A model generated the notes under the pieces. It saw nothing but the letters and a program-made list of their open reading frames with translations, was not told where the DNA came from and did not search any database. This document shows positions 1 through 8,692 of a DNA stretch of 42,433 bases, one piece after another; the stretch's first letter is position 1; each line of letters begins with the position of its first letter. A program made the translations under genes and the position numbers. The DNA is from Cyclobacteriaceae bacterium (lineage in GTDB: Bacteria > Bacteroidota > Bacteroidia > Cytophagales > Cyclobacteriaceae), in assembly GCA_020832375.1 (NCBI GenBank), contig JAFIEW010000023.1, positions 1 to 42,433 of the forward strand, read 5' to 3'.

Positions 1-87
1 GTCAAAATATGTCACTCATAAATATTTATGTAATCTTGCGGATAAGCATAAAAAATTTTTAACTTGAACCTCAGAACAAGCTAGAAA

Positions 88-786
88 TTGATGATACGAA
101 AATACCACTTATTATTATTTTTGATTTTATTCGTAAAGACATTAGTTCCGGTTGTTGTTGCACAAGAAGCAGTTCTTGATAGTAGTTTTGAAAATAGTTA
201 TTATTTACAAAAAATCAGTATCCATCAGCAGCTACGCATCGGTGAAAAGTCTATTGTTTTTTTAGGGAATAGCCTAACAGATATAGGTGCTTGGACCGAG
301 TGGTTTGCATCTCATCCTGTTAAGAATAGAGGGATATCATCTGATATTACCTATGGAGTGCTCCATCGTTTACCGGATATTTTGAAAGGTAAGCCATCAA
401 AAATATTTTTAATGATTGGAATTAATGATGTTGCAAGGGATATACCAGACGAAATGATACTCCAAAATATCCGTAAGATGATCTTGATGACGGAGAGAAA
501 AAGTCCTCATACCAAACTCTATTTGCACAGTATTTTGCCTACTTATCCCGATATGAGAATTTATAAAAACCACTACCACAAAAATCAGGTTGTTAGGGCT
601 TTAAATATTCAATTAGAGCGCATGTCCCAAGAACTAGGCATAACTTATATAGATTTAGCCAAACTACTAGCAGACGAAAATGGAAATTTAGATCCTAGCT
701 ATACTAATGATGGACTTCATTTAACACAGACTGGCTATGAAGTCTGGCTTGACCATTTAAAAGAAAAAAAATATTGTTGTCCGTAG
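88..786 (+). CDS. Secreted SGNH/GDSL-family hydrolase
   Basis: A 232-residue protein with an N-terminal signal peptide (hydrophobic residues about 8-24, likely cleavage after VVVA before QE). The SGNH blocks are visible: block I GNSLTD at 60-65, with Asn replacing the usual Asp of GDSL; an oxyanion Gly region around 81-82 (RGIS); block III GIND at 111-114; and block V DGLH at 208-211, which gives the catalytic Asp and His. The FLGNS variant is common in secreted Bacteroidota esterases found near glycan-utilisation loci. The family removes acetyl or other acyl esters from sugars, so a de-O-acylating role in the periplasm or outside the cell is likely; the substrate cannot be read from sequence. 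The gene is co-directional with the catabolic operon but separated from it by a repeat element and the ROK gene. I am sure of the family, not of its link to the locus. Confidence 0.82.
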   Translation: MMIRKYHLLLFLILFVKTLVPVVVAQEAVLDSSFENSYYLQKISIHQQLRIGEKSIVFLGNSLTDIGAWTEWFASHPVKNRGISSDITYGVLHRLPDILKGKPSKIFLMIGINDVARDIPDEMILQNIRKMILMTERKSPHTKLYLHSILPTYPDMRIYKNHYHKNQVVRALNIQLERMSQELGITYIDLAKLLADENGNLDPSYTNDGLHLTQTGYEVWLDHLKEKKYCCP

Positions 787-824
787 ATGTTGAGAAAATT
801 TTCTTTATATAAGAAACTATTCTG

Positions 825-1091
825 GTCTGCTTAAATACAGCTTAAACCTTTATGCGATAAGGTATAAGGGGTATTTAGGGGTATTTAGGGTACATAAAAA
901 GCATCGTATAGATGCAAAAGTGGTTAAAAACCCAAGCATTATCGTGATTGGTAAATCGTGTTTGATATTGCCATGATAAAAGTTTAAAAGCTGAAAAGAA
1001 TCCCCTTGAAGTTTATCTTTTTTTCATTTATTGAGACAAGCTAAGCTTGTGCCGCTAGGAATTTGTATCAAATGAAGCTTTTTAAGCAAGT
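825..1091. mobile_element. MITE-like repeat element, copy A (degenerate)
   Basis: This non-coding block (about 267 bp) fills the gap between the SGNH gene and the 3' end of the ROK gene. It matches copy B at 10963-11264. Both carry the core CCCAAGCATTATCGTGATT (here 931-949) followed by GTAAATCGT, then an AAAAGCT(T/G)-rich stretch, then the hairpin ACAAGC-TAA-GCTTGT followed by GCCGC near 1036-1055. The ends GTCTGCTTAAATA (825-837) and TTTTTAAGCAAGT (1079-1091) are imperfect versions of the terminal inverted repeats of copy B. There is no open reading frame. It also contains a tandem GTATTTAGGG duplication at 871-890. Confidence 0.6.
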
Positions 1092-1097
1092 TTTACA

Positions 1098-2324
1098 TCA
1101 AATGAAAGTAAGAGCTCTATTTCTAGCTATGAGTCCGGCACCTATTATACCAGCTTTATTTTCTAGTGAAGACAAGAGAATTTTGGTATCATTATTCATA
1201 AGGCTGAGAGAATATTTATTGACAGCACTTAAAAGAGGGATTTTAAGATAGTCACCTGATCTAGCAAGGCTGCCGCCCAATATGACAAGTTCAGGGTTAA
1301 AGATATTAATAAGAGCAGCAATTCCCTTACCAAGTTTTTCACCCAATTCTCCAATGAGCTCAATAGCAAAAACATCATCGTTTAGCGCCGCCTCAATAAT
1401 TTTAGAAAGGGTAATTTGGTTAATATCTTGATTATTGGCTGATAAAATACTTGACTCTCCCTTTGAGAGCTTTTCTTTCACTTTTTTCAAAAGCGCCCAG
1501 CCTGAAGCCTCAGTTTCTAAGCAACCTTTTTTGCCACACTGGCAAATGATGTCGTTTTGAAATAAAGGTATATGTCCAAATTCCCCACTATATCCACTTT
1601 TACCATAATAAACCTTTCCATTAGTAATGATGCCAAGACCTATGCCATGGTCAAGGTTGATAAAGAGTACATCTTTTTCATCCTTAACTATGCCTGAGTG
1701 ATATTCTCCATATGCCATTGCATTAGAATCGTTTTCTAGGAAAACCTTAACTCCTACTTTATTTTCTATTCTTTTACTAAGTGGCTCTTCATCAAAATTA
1801 AAAAAACTATAACTGTAGCCGGTAGCATATTTGATTCTACCTGATAGATTAATCCCGATACTGATGACCCTTGATTTTGAGTAAGGACTATCTTCAATGA
1901 ACTCATGTATAATTTTACACAGCAAATCTAGCGAATGTCGATTATTTTCTAGGTTGTAGGAAATTCTTTCTTGGGTATAAACCAAGTTTTTGGTGAAATC
2001 AGTAATTCCTAAGTTCACATGATCATAGCGCACATCTATTCCAACAAAGAATCCGGATTCTGGCATTATGCCATACAAATTAGGCTTTCTACCACCTGTT
2101 GATTCTACTTTACCATGATCGATAACTACATTTTCTTCTATTAATTCTTGAACCAAAGAGCTTACTTTTGGTGCACTTAAATTAAAAGTTTTACATAATT
2201 CAGAAATGGTTGCATTACCGATGTTGGCGAAATGACTAACAAGTTTCTTTTTGATGTTAGTATTTTTATAAGCGACGCCTGATAATTGATCGCTGTCTAG
2301 CTCCTTAAAAAATGAAATGCTCAT
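1098..2324 (-). CDS. ROK-family transcriptional repressor (NagC/XylR type)
   Basis: A 408-residue protein. Residues about 25-85 form a winged helix-turn-helix (ISELCKTFNLSAPKVSSLV is the recognition region, with the wing ending in STGGRKP). From about 92 on it is a ROK sugar-kinase fold: an ENDSNAMAYGE motif at 197-207, GEFGHI at 247-252 and the zinc-binding CQCGKKGC at 261-268. A ROK protein with an N-terminal HTH is normally a repressor released by a sugar or sugar phosphate, not a kinase. It is divergent from the FAD oxidoreductase operon across a 292-bp gap, so it is the obvious candidate regulator of the amino-sugar catabolic genes and perhaps of the SusCD operon, since no hybrid two-component or ECF regulator is encoded nearby. 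Its 3' end runs directly into MITE copy A. Confidence 0.9.
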   Translation of the reverse strand: MSISFFKELDSDQLSGVAYKNTNIKKKLVSHFANIGNATISELCKTFNLSAPKVSSLVQELIEENVVIDHGKVESTGGRKPNLYGIMPESGFFVGIDVRYDHVNLGITDFTKNLVYTQERISYNLENNRHSLDLLCKIIHEFIEDSPYSKSRVISIGINLSGRIKYATGYSYSFFNFDEEPLSKRIENKVGVKVFLENDSNAMAYGEYHSGIVKDEKDVLFINLDHGIGLGIITNGKVYYGKSGYSGEFGHIPLFQNDIICQCGKKGCLETEASGWALLKKVKEKLSKGESSILSANNQDINQITLSKIIEAALNDDVFAIELIGELGEKLGKGIAALINIFNPELVILGGSLARSGDYLKIPLLSAVNKYSLSLMNNDTKILLSSLENKAGIIGAGLIARNRALTFI

Positions 2325-2616
2325 TTATATTATTACGATATGGGTTTTAACAAAAATACTATTTTTAGTTCAAAATGCTAGTATCGGCACATAGTTCCAT
2401 AAAAAAACAACTCACACATTCTAACTTAGTAAATTTTTTTATTAAGTTCTTGTAATTATCTTTGTTTTTTCTTTACTTTATGCTGTAGTCAAATTTCGAC
2501 TAGTAGTTTGGTAGAAAGTTGTTGCAAATACAGTATGGACATACCAAAGACATCTATTCCAAGTACTGATTTATTTTATTAAATATTTAAAAATACAGTT
2601 AATTAATATAATATTT
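2325..2616. promoter_or_regulatory. Divergent control region between ROK repressor and FAD oxidoreductase
   Basis: This is a 292-bp AT-rich intergenic region. On the minus strand a perfect -7 element TATTTTTG (2351-2358) lies about 27 bp upstream of the ROK start, but no TTTG sits at the usual distance. Candidate operators are the palindrome GTATG-GA-CATAC (2533-2544), TAGTC-N7-GACTA (2486-2502) and AACTTA...TAAGTT (2423-2448). No canonical TAnnTTTG promoter is visible for the rightward operon. Which palindrome the ROK protein binds, if any, is a guess. Confidence 0.4.
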
Positions 2617-4515
2617 ATGCTATATAATGTTAGATTGAACGTTTTAAATAGTCGTAATAAAAATAATCAGTTGGCATACCTACGTGTATTTTGGTCGCTT
2701 TTATTTCTTATTACGGTTTTATTGTGTCCGTTGTCAGCATTTAGCGAGGAAAAAACCTATGATCTAGTCATAATAGGTGCCAGCACTGGCGGTACATCAG
2801 CTGCTATGCAAGCACAATCAAGTGGCTTAAAAACTCTGGTGATAGCACAGGGCGAGTGGTGGGGAGGTATGTTAACCTCCGCTGGCGTTTCTGCCGTCGA
2901 CGGTAATCATAAGCTTCAGGGTGGAAACTATAAGCTTTTTCGTGATGCATTGATTGATCATTATGGAAGTAATGAGGCGTTGGCCACTGGTTGGGTGAGT
3001 CATACCCAATTTGAGCCTGATGTAGGAGCTGCTATTCTGAATAATTTTTTAAGTGGCGAGAGTGCGCCTTCAGTGAGTTTTAATTCACAGTTAGTTTCAG
3101 TTAGGAAGCAAAACGGGCTATTTTTAATCACTTATGAAAACTCAAAAGGAGAGACTGTAGAAACTCGTTCATTGTTTTTGATAGATGCTACTCCATTGGG
3201 TGATGTAGCTGCCCTGCTTGGGGTTGCATATGATTTAGGCATGGAATCCCATCAAATTACTGGCGAGAAGTTAGCCCCAGAGGAAAGTAATGACATAGTC
3301 CAAGACCTTACTTACGTGGCAATATTAGAGAAAAGAGATGATGCAAAATTACTAGAAAAACCAACACAGTATAACCCTGAAAATTTCCGATGCGCCTGTA
3401 ACCCTGATAAAATACTTGAATCAGGCATTAACGACTGTGAACAAATGCTTAATTATGGCAGGCTTCCAAATAATAAGTTTATGATTAATTGGCCTAATTG
3501 CGGTAATGATTATTATCTCAACATGATTAAAAAAACTCCAAAGGAAAGAGCAGAGGCACTGGAAGAAGCAAAGCAGTATACTTTGGCTTTCGTATATTTT
3601 TTGCAACACGAGTTAGGTTTTACTAATCTACAAATCGCAGAAAATATGTTTCCAACTAAAGATAATCTCCCCATGGAAGCCTACCATCGTGAGGGAAGAA
3701 GAATAGAAGGCTTAACACGCTTGAAAGATTTTCATTTGCAAAGCCCATATGAACACAAACTTTATAGAAGTGGAATTGCCGTTGGGGATTACCCGATAGA
3801 TCACCATCATAAACAAAACCCAGATGCACCCGAGATAGACCATATTAGTATTCAAATACCTGCCTACTCGGTGCCATTGGGTGCATTGATACCTAAGGGT
3901 GGTCCTGAAAACTTTATAGTAGCTGAAAAGAGTGTAAGTGTGAGTAATATAGTCAATGGTACTACCCGCCTGCAACCTGTGATAATGGGGATTGGACAGG
4001 CGGCTGGTGCGGTGGTATCCATTGCTATAAATGAGGGTAAAAAATTAAGCGAAGTTTCAGTTAGAGCTGTCCAGCAAAAACTTTTGGACAGGGGTGCTTA
4101 TATTCAGCCTTTTTGTGATGTACCGCCAGATCATGAACATTTTCAAGTTGTTCAGCGAATTGGAGCTACTGGCATTTTAAAAGGGTTTGGAGTACCCTAT
4201 TTATGGGCGAATGAAATGTGGTTTTATCCGGAAAGGATGATTAGTGAATATGAATATGTACAAGGCTTGGAGGATTTTTTGGGTGAATCAATCCATTTAC
4301 CTGCATCAGGAAAACAGATGACTTACGATTTCTTGCTGAAAAGCTTACTTGCTATTAAAGATTTGAGCGTTGTGCAGGAGTTAAAGGAGTTAAATATTCC
4401 TCAACCTCAGGAAGATTACTACTTAAATCGACTTGATGTGTCTATTCTATTAGATAAATATTTGAATCCTTTTAGTCGTGAAATATCCCCTAATGGAGAT
4501 TGGCAAAATAATTAG
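2617..4515 (+). CDS. Secreted FAD-dependent oxidoreductase (FAD_oxidored family)
   Basis: A 632-residue protein with a hydrophobic export signal (about residues 22-43, ending PLSAFS-EE). The ADP-binding motif VIIGASTGGTSAA follows at 51-63, a GxGxxG variant, and then EWWGGMLTSAG, characteristic of the PF12831-like FAD oxidoreductases often found in Bacteroidota polysaccharide loci. Their reaction is largely uncharacterised; oxidation of a sugar hydroxyl or removal of a modification is plausible. The 25-residue leader before the signal is long. A TTG start around codon 19 (LAYLRVFW...) would give a more typical signal peptide, so the start is uncertain. It is the first gene of the run that continues with the SSS symporter 63 bp downstream. 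Neither the electron acceptor nor the substrate can be named. Confidence 0.85.
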   Translation: MLYNVRLNVLNSRNKNNQLAYLRVFWSLLFLITVLLCPLSAFSEEKTYDLVIIGASTGGTSAAMQAQSSGLKTLVIAQGEWWGGMLTSAGVSAVDGNHKLQGGNYKLFRDALIDHYGSNEALATGWVSHTQFEPDVGAAILNNFLSGESAPSVSFNSQLVSVRKQNGLFLITYENSKGETVETRSLFLIDATPLGDVAALLGVAYDLGMESHQITGEKLAPEESNDIVQDLTYVAILEKRDDAKLLEKPTQYNPENFRCACNPDKILESGINDCEQMLNYGRLPNNKFMINWPNCGNDYYLNMIKKTPKERAEALEEAKQYTLAFVYFLQHELGFTNLQIAENMFPTKDNLPMEAYHREGRRIEGLTRLKDFHLQSPYEHKLYRSGIAVGDYPIDHHHKQNPDAPEIDHISIQIPAYSVPLGALIPKGGPENFIVAEKSVSVSNIVNGTTRLQPVIMGIGQAAGAVVSIAINEGKKLSEVSVRAVQQKLLDRGAYIQPFCDVPPDHEHFQVVQRIGATGILKGFGVPYLWANEMWFYPERMISEYEYVQGLEDFLGESIHLPASGKQMTYDFLLKSLLAIKDLSVVQELKELNIPQPQEDYYLNRLDVSILLDKYLNPFSREISPNGDWQNN

Positions 4516-4578
4516 TTTAAATGAAGGAGAGTGATCTAAAACCTATAGACTGGGAGCTTTTTAAAAAATAACAACCAT

Positions 4579-6462
4579 ATGGCATTAAGCATACTTGATA
4601 TTAGTATCATATTCATCTACGTTGCCGGAGTTATAGCCTTAGGGTTTATGATTTCGCATAAAGCATCGGGAAATATACAAAACTATTTTTTAGGTGGTAA
4701 TAAGATGAAGTGGTATTATTTAGGCCTAAGCAATGCTTCGGGTATGTTTGATATCAGTGGTACCATGTGGACCGTAAGTATTTTACTAGTTTACGGTTTA
4801 AAGAGTGCCTGGCTACCTTGGTTATGGCCAGTGTGGAATCAGGTATTTGTATTTGTTTATTTGGCGATTTGGCTCAGAAGATCAGGCGTAATGACCGGGG
4901 CAGAGTGGATCAGCTTTCGTTTTGGAGAGGGAAAAGGATCAAAGTTATCACATATCATCATTGTGATATTCGCAGTAATCAGTGTGGTTGGTTTTATAGC
5001 ATACTTTTTTGAAGGAATCGGAAAATATTGCACTTCGATATTGCCTTGGGATTTGAGTGTGAATTTGGCAGGCTTTGTATTGAGTTCTGAACGAGCCTAT
5101 GCCTTGATTATTTGTATATTAACTGCCCTTTATACGGTAAAGGGAGGAATGTATTCTGTAGTAGCGACGGAAGTATTGCAATTTGTCATAATGACTATTT
5201 CATGTCTTGCAGTTGGTTTTATTGCTTATCAAATGATCAGTTATGAGCAAGTAGAGTCGGCGATACCGTCTGGTTGGAAAGATTTGTGGTTTTCTTGGAA
5301 ATTGGATTTGGATTGGTCGGACACAGATCTGCCTGCAATCAACGATAAAATTAATGAAGATGGATTTGAGTGGTTTGGTGTTTTATTTATGCTCATGTTA
5401 TTTAAAGGTGTTTTTGCAAGCATTGCAGGTCCTGTTCCTTCCTATGATATGCAGCGGATCTTGTCTGCACGCAAGCCGTCAGAAGCAGCTAAAATGAGCT
5501 TCACAACTATCTGGGTATTGTATATACCTCGTTATTTAATGATTGCTTCATTCGCCGTTTTGGCGTTGGTATATCTAGGTTCAGAGTTTCAAGCCATGGG
5601 GGCAGACATTGATTTCGAGAAAACACTACCAATGGCAATTAATAAATTTATTCCTTCTGGCTTAAAGGGCTTACTCTTAGCAGGGTTCTTAGCTGCTTTT
5701 ATGGGTACCTTTTCCGCCTTTGTCAATTCTGCACCTGCCTATTTAGTAAATGATATTTACAAAAAATATATCAACCCTCACGCCAGTGATAAGAAATATG
5801 TAAAGCTAAGCATCATCTCCTCCATCGTATTAGTTGCTATTGGAATTCTATTTGGTTTTTATGCAGGGTCACTCAATAAGCTCACACTATGGCTTACCTC
5901 TGCGCTCTATGGTGGCTACGTAGCTTCAAATTTTCTAAAATGGATATGGTGGCGCTTTACAGGTTATGGCTATTTCTATGGGATGCTGCTTGGCCTGATA
6001 GCAGCAACTATCAAACTTTTGTTTTTTGGTGATTATGTAGACATTTATTGGTTTCCTATCATTTTCGGCTTTTCACTTTTAGGGGCCATTGGAGGATCAC
6101 TATTAAAACCCATAGAAAACCGAGAAGCCGTGAAAGAGTTTTACCGCAAAACTCGACCCTGGGGCTTTTGGGGACCAATAAGGCGAGAAGTAATGCAAGA
6201 TCGACCTGACTTTAGACCCAACACAAATGGAGGAAAAGACCTATGGAATATTTTGATAGGGATAATATGGCAAATGGCACAAATACTATTTCCTATATAC
6301 TTGATTATTAAAGAGGATTTTCAAGCAATGGTGTGGGGAGGCGTAATTCTGATTACTTCCTACTTACTCAAAAAATATTGGTGGGACGAATTGCATAAGG
6401 TGGATGATGAATACGAAACTTATCAGACCCAAAAAGAAAAAAGTAAAGCGATAAGCAACTAG
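4579..6462 (+). CDS. SSS-family sodium/solute symporter
   Basis: A 627-residue, strongly hydrophobic protein with about 13-14 transmembrane segments. The N-terminal region (YFLGGNKMKWYYLGLSNAS) is typical of the sodium:solute symporter family, which includes SGLT-like sugar carriers and sialic-acid or myo-inositol carriers. The C-terminal extension with a charged cytoplasmic stretch (around residues 515-555) and a final helix pair is seen in many Bacteroidota members. It lies between the FAD oxidoreductase and the DUF4434-like gene and probably imports the monosaccharide or disaccharide released in the periplasm. The locus encodes no PTS or ABC sugar importer, so this is the likely inner-membrane entry step. 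Confidence 0.93.
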   Translation: MALSILDISIIFIYVAGVIALGFMISHKASGNIQNYFLGGNKMKWYYLGLSNASGMFDISGTMWTVSILLVYGLKSAWLPWLWPVWNQVFVFVYLAIWLRRSGVMTGAEWISFRFGEGKGSKLSHIIIVIFAVISVVGFIAYFFEGIGKYCTSILPWDLSVNLAGFVLSSERAYALIICILTALYTVKGGMYSVVATEVLQFVIMTISCLAVGFIAYQMISYEQVESAIPSGWKDLWFSWKLDLDWSDTDLPAINDKINEDGFEWFGVLFMLMLFKGVFASIAGPVPSYDMQRILSARKPSEAAKMSFTTIWVLYIPRYLMIASFAVLALVYLGSEFQAMGADIDFEKTLPMAINKFIPSGLKGLLLAGFLAAFMGTFSAFVNSAPAYLVNDIYKKYINPHASDKKYVKLSIISSIVLVAIGILFGFYAGSLNKLTLWLTSALYGGYVASNFLKWIWWRFTGYGYFYGMLLGLIAATIKLLFFGDYVDIYWFPIIFGFSLLGAIGGSLLKPIENREAVKEFYRKTRPWGFWGPIRREVMQDRPDFRPNTNGGKDLWNILIGIIWQMAQILFPIYLIIKEDFQAMVWGGVILITSYLLKKYWWDELHKVDDEYETYQTQKEKSKAISN

Positions 6463-6483
6463 AAAAAAACTAATCAGAAATAG

Positions 6484-7425
6484 ATGAAAATAACAGGCAC
6501 TTTTATAGATGAAATTTCGCATGACATCCCTCACCAAAACTGGGGCGAAAGAGAGTGGGATCAAGACTTTCAGCACATGAAAGCCATCGGAATAGATACT
6601 GTGATTCTCATAAGGTGTGGTTACCGTAAATTCATTACCTATCCAAGTGCATACCTACAGCAAAATTACGCTTGCTATTCGCCTCCGGTTGATTTGGTAG
6701 ACCTGTATTTAAAGCTTGCGGATAAGTATGGAATGAAATTTTACTTTGGGCTTTATGACAGTGGAAAGCAATGGGATGGTGGAACACCGGAAGATGAAGT
6801 TATACCGAATCGAGAGGTAGTAAAAGAGGTTTGGGAGCGATACGGCCATTATCGAAGTTTCAAAGGATGGTATTTAAGTATGGAAATTAGTAGAAGGGTA
6901 TTGGGAGCTGCAGAGGCTTTTCGTGACTTAGGGTTGTTGTGTAAAAAGGTTAGCAATGGCTTACCTACCCTAATTTCACCTTGGATGGATGGTAAGAAAG
7001 CGGTTTTGGCGAGCTCATCCCAACTGAACAAAGAGGATAGTGTAAGCCTTAAAGAGCATGAATACGAATGGCGAAAGATGTTCCAAATCATGCATGAAGC
7101 CATTGATGCTGTAGCTTTTCAAGATGGTCATCTGGATTATGACGAGTTACCTGATTTCTTTAGGTTAAATAAAAAACTTGCAGATGAGTTTGGTCTAGAA
7201 TGTTGGACAAACGCGGAGACCTTTGATCGGGATATGCCAATCAAATTCATGCCTATCAAATTCGAAAAACTAAAGTTGAAACTCGATGCTGCTAGAGACG
7301 CCAATTTTAAAAAGGCGATTACATTCGAGTTTTCACACTTTATGAGCCCACAATCGGCCTATAGGCAGGCAGGCCATTTGTATAATCGATATAAGGAATA
7401 TGTAAGTGAGTTAGATGTTAGCTAG
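6484..7425 (+). CDS. DUF4434-like TIM-barrel protein, cytoplasmic
   Basis: A 313-residue protein with no signal peptide. The opening MKITGTFIDEISHDIPHQNW and the following W-D-F--MK-IGIDTVILIR-GY pattern are typical of DUF4434, a glycoside-hydrolase-like TIM barrel recurrent in Bacteroidota glycan loci. Carboxylates in strand-end positions (YLSMEIS around 131-137, TNAETFD around 242-248) could be catalytic, but this is inferred only from their placement. It starts 21 bp after the symporter stop and is followed by the epimerase, so it most likely acts on the imported sugar in the cytoplasm. No enzymatic activity is established for the family to my knowledge. Confidence 0.75.
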   Translation: MKITGTFIDEISHDIPHQNWGEREWDQDFQHMKAIGIDTVILIRCGYRKFITYPSAYLQQNYACYSPPVDLVDLYLKLADKYGMKFYFGLYDSGKQWDGGTPEDEVIPNREVVKEVWERYGHYRSFKGWYLSMEISRRVLGAAEAFRDLGLLCKKVSNGLPTLISPWMDGKKAVLASSSQLNKEDSVSLKEHEYEWRKMFQIMHEAIDAVAFQDGHLDYDELPDFFRLNKKLADEFGLECWTNAETFDRDMPIKFMPIKFEKLKLKLDAARDANFKKAITFEFSHFMSPQSAYRQAGHLYNRYKEYVSELDVS

Positions 7426-7504
7426 CCCCAATAGGCCTGTTTATAAAGGTTTTGCCGACGGCGTTTAGTGAAAAGAAAAATAGTTTTAAAAACAGGGAAG
7501 ATAG

Positions 7505-8692
7505 ATGGAAAAGTATAGTGAAATTTATAGAAAAGAGCTGCTTGAGAATGTGGTTCCTTTTTGGGAAAAATATAGTGTGGATACTGAATATGGTGGTTAC
7601 TTTAGTTGCCTCAACCAAGATGGTAAAGTCTATGATACTGATAAGTTTGTATGGTTACAAGCAAGAGCAGTATATATGTTTTCGAGCTTATATGATCAAG
7701 TTGAAGCAAGACCTAAATGGAAGGATATCGCACAGCACGGAGCCAGCTTTTTAGAGAAACACGCCATAGATGCTCATGGCAATTTTTATTTTTCATTAGA
7801 TCGGTCAGGCTTGCCACTTGTGCAGCCCTATAATATCTTCAGTGATTGTTTTGCAGCTATGGGTTTTGGAGCCTATCATAAGATAAGTGGTGAGGAAAAG
7901 TATGCAGAAATTGCACAGAATACCTTTCAAAATATTTTAAAAAGAGCTCCTAATCCAAAAGGTATTTATAATAAATTGTATCCGGGCACGAGAGATTTAA
8001 AAAACTTTTCCTTACCCATGATTCTCTCTAATTTATCTATAGAGCTGGATCATCTAATAGAGGGAGAGTTCGCAAAATCCCTCCATGATCAAGTTATACA
8101 CGAGGTAATGGAGCTATTTTATGATGAAGGTTCTGGTCTTATTTTGGAAAACATCAATCAGGACGGAACATTTAACGACAGTTTTGAGGGTCGGCTTTTT
8201 AATCCCGGTCATGTTTTAGAGGCAATGTGGTTTATCATGGATTTAGCAAAGTTGAGAAATGATGAAGTATTGTTTGACCGAGCTACAGAAATAGCTTATC
8301 GCGCTTATGAAAAAGGGAAAGACGTAACTCATGGGGGCGTCTTTTACTTCAAAGATATATTAGGGTATCCTCCTCAACAATTGGAGTGGAGTCAAAAATT
8401 ATGGTGGGTACATCTAGAAGCAATGGTATGTATGGCCAAAATAGTTGAGCATAGAGGAGATGAAAAAGCTATGGGAATATTTGAGGAGTTGCACAACTAT
8501 TGTTGGAGACACTTTAGAGATGCTCCATTTGGAGAGTGGTTCGGATATCTGAATCGTGACGGTGGCGTCAACTTGAAGTTAAAAGGAGGTAAGTGGAAAG
8601 GCTTCTTTCATGTACCGCGTGCATTGATGAAAATCATGCAATCTTTTGAAGTAGTAGAAAAATCAAAAAATGTAAAAAAACAGAATTCCTAA
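7505..8692 (+). CDS. AGE-family N-acylglucosamine 2-epimerase
   Basis: A 395-residue protein matching the (alpha/alpha)6-barrel AGE/RnBP family in length. Hallmarks are WLQARAVYMFS near 50-60, RLFNPGHVLEAMWF (230-243, His236), the LEWSQKLWWVHLEA block in the C-terminal half and WKGFFHVPRAL with His369; the two His residues are the expected acid/base pair. The family interconverts GlcNAc and ManNAc, or mannose/fructose-type and cellobiose-type sugars in related branches. Next to a NagB fusion, a ManNAc-to-GlcNAc reaction is the natural reading. Its TAA stop overlaps the ATG of the next gene (TAATG), which implies translational coupling. Confidence 0.88.
   Translation: MEKYSEIYRKELLENVVPFWEKYSVDTEYGGYFSCLNQDGKVYDTDKFVWLQARAVYMFSSLYDQVEARPKWKDIAQHGASFLEKHAIDAHGNFYFSLDRSGLPLVQPYNIFSDCFAAMGFGAYHKISGEEKYAEIAQNTFQNILKRAPNPKGIYNKLYPGTRDLKNFSLPMILSNLSIELDHLIEGEFAKSLHDQVIHEVMELFYDEGSGLILENINQDGTFNDSFEGRLFNPGHVLEAMWFIMDLAKLRNDEVLFDRATEIAYRAYEKGKDVTHGGVFYFKDILGYPPQQLEWSQKLWWVHLEAMVCMAKIVEHRGDEKAMGIFEELHNYCWRHFRDAPFGEWFGYLNRDGGVNLKLKGGKWKGFFHVPRALMKIMQSFEVVEKSKNVKKQNS

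Noticed and set aside
793-804. AGAAAATTTTCT palindrome after the SGNH gene as a terminator
   Set aside because: No loop and AT-only stem; not a credible intrinsic terminator.
1063-1251. 62-codon open frame on the plus strand
   Set aside because: Lies over MITE copy A and the antisense strand of the ROK gene; no protein-like character.
1098-2324. ROK protein as the missing GlcNAc kinase
   Set aside because: It has an N-terminal winged helix, the mark of ROK repressors, and is divergent from the operon; kinase activity is not expected.
7452-7754. 100-codon open frame overlapping the start of the AGE epimerase
   Set aside because: Out of frame with the well-conserved epimerase over most of its length; a shadow of it.
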